From G965207125 sp965207125 (GTDB taxonomy: Bacteria; Pseudomonadota; Alphaproteobacteria; Puniceispirillales; UBA1172): a stretch of 64,000 nt of DNA. Positions 55,501-64,000 of this stretch are shown here, piece by piece. The DNA lies in the NCBI GenBank assembly GCA_965207125.1, contig OZ242263.1:2046001-2110000 (forward strand). The letters run 5' to 3'. Under the pieces are notes generated by a model that was not told where the DNA came from, did not search any database, and saw only the letters and a list, made by a program, of their open reading frames with translations. How positions within the stretch are numbered: position 1 is the first letter of the stretch; the number at the start of each line of letters is the position of its first letter. The position numbers and the translations under genes were made by a program.

Positions 55501-57414
55501 ATGTATGAGAGCGATGATCTTGTTGCGCTGATGATGGAAGACAACAGCGATCGCCGTAACAGGCAAAGGGCGCTTGATATACGTGTTATCGTGGGCAATC
55601 CACCGTATAGGGCAGGGCAAAAAAGCGCAGGCGATAATGCTAAAAACGTCAAATATCCTGCTTTAGATGCAAAAATAAGGGATACGTATGCAGCAAGGTC
55701 TACAGCAACCCTGAGCCGCAATTTGTATGATAGCTACATAAGAGCAATATGTTGGGCCAATAACAGGCTTGGTGACGACGGGGGTATTGTGGGTTTTATT
55801 AGTGGAAGCGGCTGGATTGATAAAGCTTATGCAGACGGTATGCGCAAGTGTTTGGAGGATGAGTGTAGTAGTATCTACATCATAAATTTACGAGGTGAGG
55901 TGCGCAAAAATAGGCTTAACAAGGGGCCGGGTCCTGACGGCGATAATATATTTGGGAAAGGAAGTACGGTGGGTATATCTATCGCTTTCTTCGTGAAAAA
56001 CCCAACCTCTAAGCAAAGTGGAAATGTGTGGTACTATGATATTGGGGACGGTTTAAAGCTTGATACTAAGCTGGCAACGTTACAAAATGCTCAAAGCATA
56101 AAAAATATGCTTAATGCTGAGCAATTTGAACGCATACACGCAGACGATAGTAATGACTGGATAAACAAAAGAGATACGAATTTTGACCGCTATATTACCA
56201 TTGGAGGCAAAAAAAAGGGTGTAAGCACAAAGCTATTTGAAAACTTTTCACTTGGAGTCGTTACTAATAGAGATGCTTGGTGCTATAATTCATCTGCATC
56301 AAAACTTCTTGTTAATATAAAGAAGTTAATTGAAGGATATGAGGGCGAGCGGCAAAGGTTGCGTGGACAGGTCTCTGCTGTCAATGTTGAAACAGTTATT
56401 AAATCAGACCCTCAGATGTACAGTTGGACCAGAGCGTTAAGGGCAGATTTGGTCAATGATAAACCTTTATCGCTTACTGATGGTGAGGTTCGTGCTGTCA
56501 ATTATAGACCATTTGGTAAGCGGAATATTTTTTATAGTAAGCGTTTGAATGAGGTGGTTAGCAGAACAGCAGAGCTTTTCCCAAATCAGAATTCAAAAAA
56601 TAGGTGTGTAGTGGTGAGTGGCAAAGGCTCTCGTAACGGTCTAAGTGTTTTGATGGTAGACAGGATGTTAGACTTGAACGCATTTGATGGAGGTACTCAG
56701 CATTTCCCAATAAAATTTTACGAAAAAATGGACGCGGACGACCATCTTGTAAAGGATGGCATTACTGACGATGGTCTAAAGCACTTCCAAGATGCATACA
56801 GTAACACAGCTATTGCGAAGGAAGACATTTTTTACTACGTGTACGGGCTACTGCACAGTAAAGACTACAGAATGCGTTTTGCAAACAACTTGATTAAAGA
56901 TCTACCACGTATTCCAGCTGTAACGCAGGAGGTAGATTTTTGGGCATTTGTAGAAGCAGGGCGCAAGCTAGGCGACTTGCATGTGGACTACGAAAACGCA
57001 GAGTTATATCCTGTTACATTTGCTGAGGGTGCGCTTGAACTTGCTACTATTGACGATCCTGTAAATTTTTATAGGGTTGAGAAGATGAAGTTTGCAGGCA
57101 AACCAGACAATTTGAAAAAAACGGCTGTTAGCTATAACTGCAATATCACCATCACAAATATTCCCCTTGCAGCTTACGATTACGTGATTAATGGGAAGAG
57201 CGCACTAGACTGGGTGATGGAACAGCAGTGTGTAAAGGCGGACACAAAAACAAAAAGGGGCATTGAGAACGATGCCAACGACTACGCTAACGAAACTATG
57301 AAGAACCCAGCGTATCCGTTAGAACTATTCCAGCGTGTTATCACTGTAAGCATGGAGACGATGAAGATCGTAAGTAGCTTACCTAAGTTAAACATATCTG
57401 AAAACACTGAATAA
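52594..57414 (+). CDS. Type ISP restriction-modification enzyme (nuclease-helicase-methyltransferase)
   Basis: A single 1,606-residue polypeptide that both methylates and cleaves DNA after ATP-driven translocation, close in length and layout to the LlaBIII/LlaGI group. An Mrr-like nuclease is at residues 15-100 (DTGIDLVAKL, AIQCKFYSP). SF2 helicase motifs follow: Walker A MACGTGKTFTALK near 195, CDEAHRTTG near 325, MTATPRIYGE, QSVGRVMRRAEGKK near 583. The N6-adenine methyltransferase has motif I LDPFTGTGTF near 895 and NPPY near 1,001. The C-terminal target-recognition region reaches the end. An AGGAGC ribosome site precedes the ATG. The gene is fully open and A+T-richer than the core genes, suggesting recent acquisition. 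Confidence 0.92.
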   Translation: MSALDRILKSYRDAAVTEREKGTYFERLSVTFLKNDLVQRQQYSDVWTFGEWAAANGEDGRDTGIDLVAKLRDQEGFVAIQCKFYSPQHRVQKKDIDSFLSASSRHPFIYRVVIDTTEVDWSDNADSTIAKQIIPVVRVGLNALRDSAIDWSAFEVDSKKIKLRSKKALLEHQQQALTAVKSGFEKHDRGKLIMACGTGKTFTALKIAENLAGEGKRVLVLVPSLALIAQTVREWTNDTKIGLRSFAVCSDVQVGKRRKYTSDVAEIEAHELDFPATTNPAKLASRAGVNDEKRMTVVFGTYQSISVLTAAQEQGLQAFDLIICDEAHRTTGAKIDGEKDSNFIQVHENKYVNGERRLYMTATPRIYGEKVRAKAADASVELCTMDDKALYGPTFFTYGFRRAVENGMLTDFKVVVLAVDESFVSRGVQNRLSANNELKLDDATKIVGCYKALIKHGSSEDFGVEDNPMRRAIAFCKDIRSSELIADEFGNVVNEFNAVKPIKGEADHQISCQVKHVDGTFNAKTRGELLHWLGDDVEQNECKILSNVRCLGEGVDVPSLDAILFLHPRKSQIDVVQSVGRVMRRAEGKKLGYVILPVVIPAGVRPEDALNDNERYKVVWQILNALRAHDACFDGTLNTWPLNKDKIEVVVVAENLPEKPQGKKGLDIGGGSGGDGDSGDRPPEQIEFIYDEFSAGIQAKIVQKCGRRTYWEDWAKDIGKIAQQHIERINATLETGVAERMLFDQFLDEIRDDLNDAVTEEEGIEMLAQHLITKPVFDALFKDHNFTAQNPVSQAMQKVVSALEQHNIGKEADGLEGFYESVRQRASGIDSAEGKQKVVVDLYEKFFKTAFPELTEKLGIVYTPVQVVDFIIHSVNDILQQEFGQTLGSEGVHILDPFTGTGTFITRLLQSGLISKEQLEYKYKNEIHANEIVLLAYYIATINIEATYHALSGNDYSPFKGICLTDTFNMYESDDLVALMMEDNSDRRNRQRALDIRVIVGNPPYRAGQKSAGDNAKNVKYPALDAKIRDTYAARSTATLSRNLYDSYIRAICWANNRLGDDGGIVGFISGSGWIDKAYADGMRKCLEDECSSIYIINLRGEVRKNRLNKGPGPDGDNIFGKGSTVGISIAFFVKNPTSKQSGNVWYYDIGDGLKLDTKLATLQNAQSIKNMLNAEQFERIHADDSNDWINKRDTNFDRYITIGGKKKGVSTKLFENFSLGVVTNRDAWCYNSSASKLLVNIKKLIEGYEGERQRLRGQVSAVNVETVIKSDPQMYSWTRALRADLVNDKPLSLTDGEVRAVNYRPFGKRNIFYSKRLNEVVSRTAELFPNQNSKNRCVVVSGKGSRNGLSVLMVDRMLDLNAFDGGTQHFPIKFYEKMDADDHLVKDGITDDGLKHFQDAYSNTAIAKEDIFYYVYGLLHSKDYRMRFANNLIKDLPRIPAVTQEVDFWAFVEAGRKLGDLHVDYENAELYPVTFAEGALELATIDDPVNFYRVEKMKFAGKPDNLKKTAVSYNCNITITNIPLAAYDYVINGKSALDWVMEQQCVKADTKTKRGIENDANDYANETMKNPAYPLELFQRVITVSMETMKIVSSLPKLNISENTE

Positions 57415-57499
57415 AATTATATAATTGTAAAATTATGAAGCAAGGGTCTGGTTGCTTTTCAGATCAAAGTTGGAGTATTTGACCTTCGGCGTCTTTTAT

Positions 57500-57668
57500 T
57501 CTCGCGATATTAAGGATTTATTATGGATTTTGACCCTTGATCCATTAGTAATCTTTATATCCATTATCGAGGTAACGCTTTATCATCTCCTGTGCTTCTA
57601 TCAAATCTTGAGAGCTAAGTTTCTTTTCCACTATGTCTCTAAATTCTTGTCCTTCTGAAGATCCGTTA
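57500..57668 (-). repeat. Second inverted Sel1-tail copy, at the bacterial/animal junction
   Basis: On the - strand 57,664-57,545 reads [20 protein letters not shown], then [13 protein letters not shown] and a stop, followed by TAATGGATCAAGGGTCAAAA and ending near 57,500. It is more diverged from the other copies than they are from each other (YLDNGYKDY against CLDSGYENC), so it is a distinct genomic copy. Upstream of ATCCGTTA the expected Sel1 sequence is replaced by animal SF3B6 exon. 57,415-57,499 shows nothing recognisable. Confidence 0.8.
57661..57668. other. Bacteria-animal junction point
   Basis: The eight bases ATCCGTTA are where the Sel1-tail copy and the SF3B6 exon meet. In other Sel1 copies ATCCGTTA is followed by TGAATA; here it is followed by AAGCCAGAAAG, the SF3B6 exon (SGFN on the - strand). 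Host SF3B6 coding would be expected to read AACG-T at this point, so about five bases of microhomology are shared. Confidence 0.8.
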
Positions 57669-58312
57669 AAGCCAGAAAGATGTTCACAGGCATTCTTAGC
57701 ATCAAAGATGTCCTCATACACAACAAACGCTGTCCCACGAGTGTTTGATGCACATCCCCTGTACGTACATACATGTGTGTGTGTGTACACATAACTAATT
57801 AACTTACAGTCACAAGGTATGTAAAACTGCTGACAAAAGAATGATGTAAAGTTAGTTAGTTCTAGTTGCTTATCACATGATAAATTGAACATCATGCCAT
57901 CACACACATAAACATGTCTAGACTCACAGTCTGATCTGTCGTATGGCTCCAAACTTGCCAAAGATGTCATACATTTCTTCAGTGGAAATCTCAAATGGGA
58001 GGTTTCTATGAGAACAGGATAACACAATGTTTATTTTTTTACACTCGGAATCCACTGGAGAGTATGATATACTGACACTTACCTGACGTATAGTATTCTG
58101 TTCACCTCTGGAGGTAAACGAACCTGTAGAATGAGAAAAATAGTTCACAATTTCCAATTAGTGCCCACTTCCAACCTTAGCACATCTAAAACATGATGAA
58201 CATCGTATTTAGAAGCTCGATACGCTACAATACGTTGTAATCCACAAAGTTTATCACTTAACAAGTTACTTTGGTCACTTACATTAGCTCTTTTCGCAGC
58301 TGCCAACGCCAT
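57669..58312 (-). CDS. SF3B6: Animal splicing factor 3B subunit 6 (SF3B14/p14), 3' truncated
   Basis: RRM protein of U2 snRNP that contacts the branch-point adenosine. Four exons are readable on the - strand: 58,283-58,312 ([10 protein letters not shown]), 58,083-58,123 ([14 protein letters not shown]), 57,928-58,005 ([20 protein letters not shown], then IRQI) and 57,669-57,758 ([20 protein letters not shown], then [11 protein letters not shown]). Splice sites are GT/AG (GTAAGT, GTAAGT, GTGAGT donors) and phases match. The vertebrate protein continues for about 50 residues (VCNRYLVVLYY and onward); these are missing because the exon runs into bacterial DNA. Introns are 159, 77 and 169 bases. 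Confidence 0.92.
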
Positions 58313-58743
58313 CTTGATCTTGCCACAAAAGCCAAACTAATTAAGTTGACGTAATGTTGACGTCATACTCACATGACTAGACTGTACATCTGAGCTGAAG
58401 CGAAACACTTTTGATCCTGTTTGGAACCGTCCGCTTGCTTTGAGGAACTTGGTGAGTTTCTGCTTGCAATGGTATAAATACTAAGCAGACTAAGCTGTCT
58501 TGACTAACAGCAAAACATAAGATTGTTTACTGCAAGTATTAATAAGCACTGGATTCTTAGTAAGAAATCGTTTCTTGTATATAGAAGTGTTAACGAGCAG
58601 TTAGTTAAACAGACTGACCTATGTATTGGCTGTTACATCATTGAGCCTGTTGTGTGTTGTATGATGACTGGTGGTTTTTACATTTTGCTTGTCTATGATT
58701 GCAGTTGTTTGTAGGATCGCTGAACAGGTACACCAGATCAAGA
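58313..58743. promoter_or_regulatory. Head-to-head interval between SF3B6 and the TPD52-like gene
   Basis: The start codons of the two divergent animal genes are 431 bases apart, so this interval holds both 5' UTRs and promoters. Around 58,480-58,500 the sequence GGTATAAATAC is a TATA-like motif oriented toward the TPD52-like gene. No other gene is seen. Confidence 0.5.
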
Positions 58744-60483
<1,740 letters not shown>

Positions 60484-60919
60484 ACAAACACTGAGAGATT
60501 TGTATTTGGCATTTATGGTTACCATTCGCTGCTTGCCGCCAGCCTTTCACACACACACACACACCTGCACACATGTATGCACCCTTGCTGTAATCATACA
60601 CGTATTGGACCATTTTAAAGAGTACATATTCATACTATACATATGTACAGACTATTGTTGGTTTGCTGTTGTTTTTAAGTGATGCTTTGTACATACAATG
60701 AGTAAATGGAGTTATCAAATGATTATGCAGAGTTTTTTTTTCCAAGTTATTAAATCAGATGATTGCAAGTGATGGTGGGTACATACATACATGTATGACA
60801 ATAATTAATAGAATGGAATGAGGAAAAAATCAAGACCAGATTGTACAACTGGGTAGAACAGCTACCATTAAAGAATGATAAAGAGTTTTCACTGCTGAAC
60901 AGCAAGTTAATGTAATGAA
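60484..60919. other. Convergent 3' interval of the TPD52-like gene and RFC1
   Basis: A 436-base stretch between two convergent stop codons, made of 3' UTR and spacer. A CA run lies at 60,550 and GAGTAAATGG at 60,700. I see no reading frame or canonical AATAAA on either strand close to the stops. Confidence 0.6.

Positions 60920-64000
<3,081 letters not shown>

Noticed and set aside
41826..57414. Search for DndFGH, Pbe or Ssp-type restriction partners of the Dnd system
   Set aside because: No DndF, DndG or DndH-like frame was found; the large SF2 helicase gene carries methyltransferase motifs and is Type ISP, not DndH.
52594..57414. Type I HsdR/HsdM fusion or Type III Res
   Set aside because: Order nuclease-helicase-methyltransferase-recognition in one 1,606-residue chain fits Type ISP; no separate HsdS or Mod gene is present.
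57545..58027. A single open frame joining SF3B6 and Sel1-tail sequence, which could look like a new fusion gene
   Set aside because: It crosses a real intron of SF3B6 and the bacterial/animal junction; the open frame is accidental.

Overview
The window is a composite of two genomes. Positions 1 to about 57,660 are bacterial. Tightly packed genes with ATGA overlaps are arranged as in Alphaproteobacteria: lptF-lptG-surA-pdxA-rsmA facing gmk; pepA-holC-ndk; purN-purM; DUF2066-hda; ppk1-ppx-rnd; rpmG-topA; plsY-pyrC-pyrB-ruvX; gatCAB; plus an EipB-like envelope protein and an aa3-oxidase subunit IV. From about 57,669 to 64,000 the DNA is animal: three intron-containing genes (SF3B6, a TPD52-like gene, RFC1) with short introns and CA/GA microsatellites. 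The simplest picture is an alphaproteobacterial associate of a marine invertebrate joined to host DNA. The join lies inside an SF3B6 exon at a few bases of microhomology, which fits a chimeric assembly or amplification artefact better than a real insertion.

Layout. 1-3,741: 3' part of a giant VCBS/cadherin-like/RTX surface protein. 4.3-34.9 kb: housekeeping core. Several of these genes carry one-base frameshifts (lptG, pepA, holC, purM, purN, DUF2066, gatB), densest at 11.6-13.7 kb; many are probably sequence errors. lptD is missing from its usual place between lptG and surA, and dprA is reduced to a scar upstream of topA. 34.9-41.9 kb: a repeat-built accessory element directly after the gatB stop. 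It holds two long, badly frame-broken Sel1-repeat arrays, two near-identical copies (3.29 kb apart) of a conserved spacer plus a ParA-like C-terminal fragment, a shredded third copy, and a small possible DNA-binding partner protein. 41.8-57.4 kb: after a HAD phosphatase, a defence island with an ArdC-type N-terminal fragment, an HNH-HIT fusion, the DNA phosphorothioation operon dndBCDE, a divergent GIY-YIG nuclease plus a DGQHR (DndB-like) protein, a Fic remnant, and an intact 1,606-residue Type ISP restriction-modification enzyme. Copies of the Sel1 gene tail lie on the + strand left of the island and on the - strand at 51.6-51.8 and 57.5-57.66 kb. 57.67-64 kb: the animal segment.

How the parts may work together. 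DndB-E would place phosphorothioate on DNA. The usual restriction partners DndFGH are not seen, but two uncommon nuclease candidates sit beside the operon (HNH-HIT next to dndE; GIY-YIG + DGQHR divergent from dndB). These are the best candidates here for an undescribed sulphur-dependent or Dnd-associated restriction module. The Type ISP enzyme is a separate, self-contained modification and restriction system.
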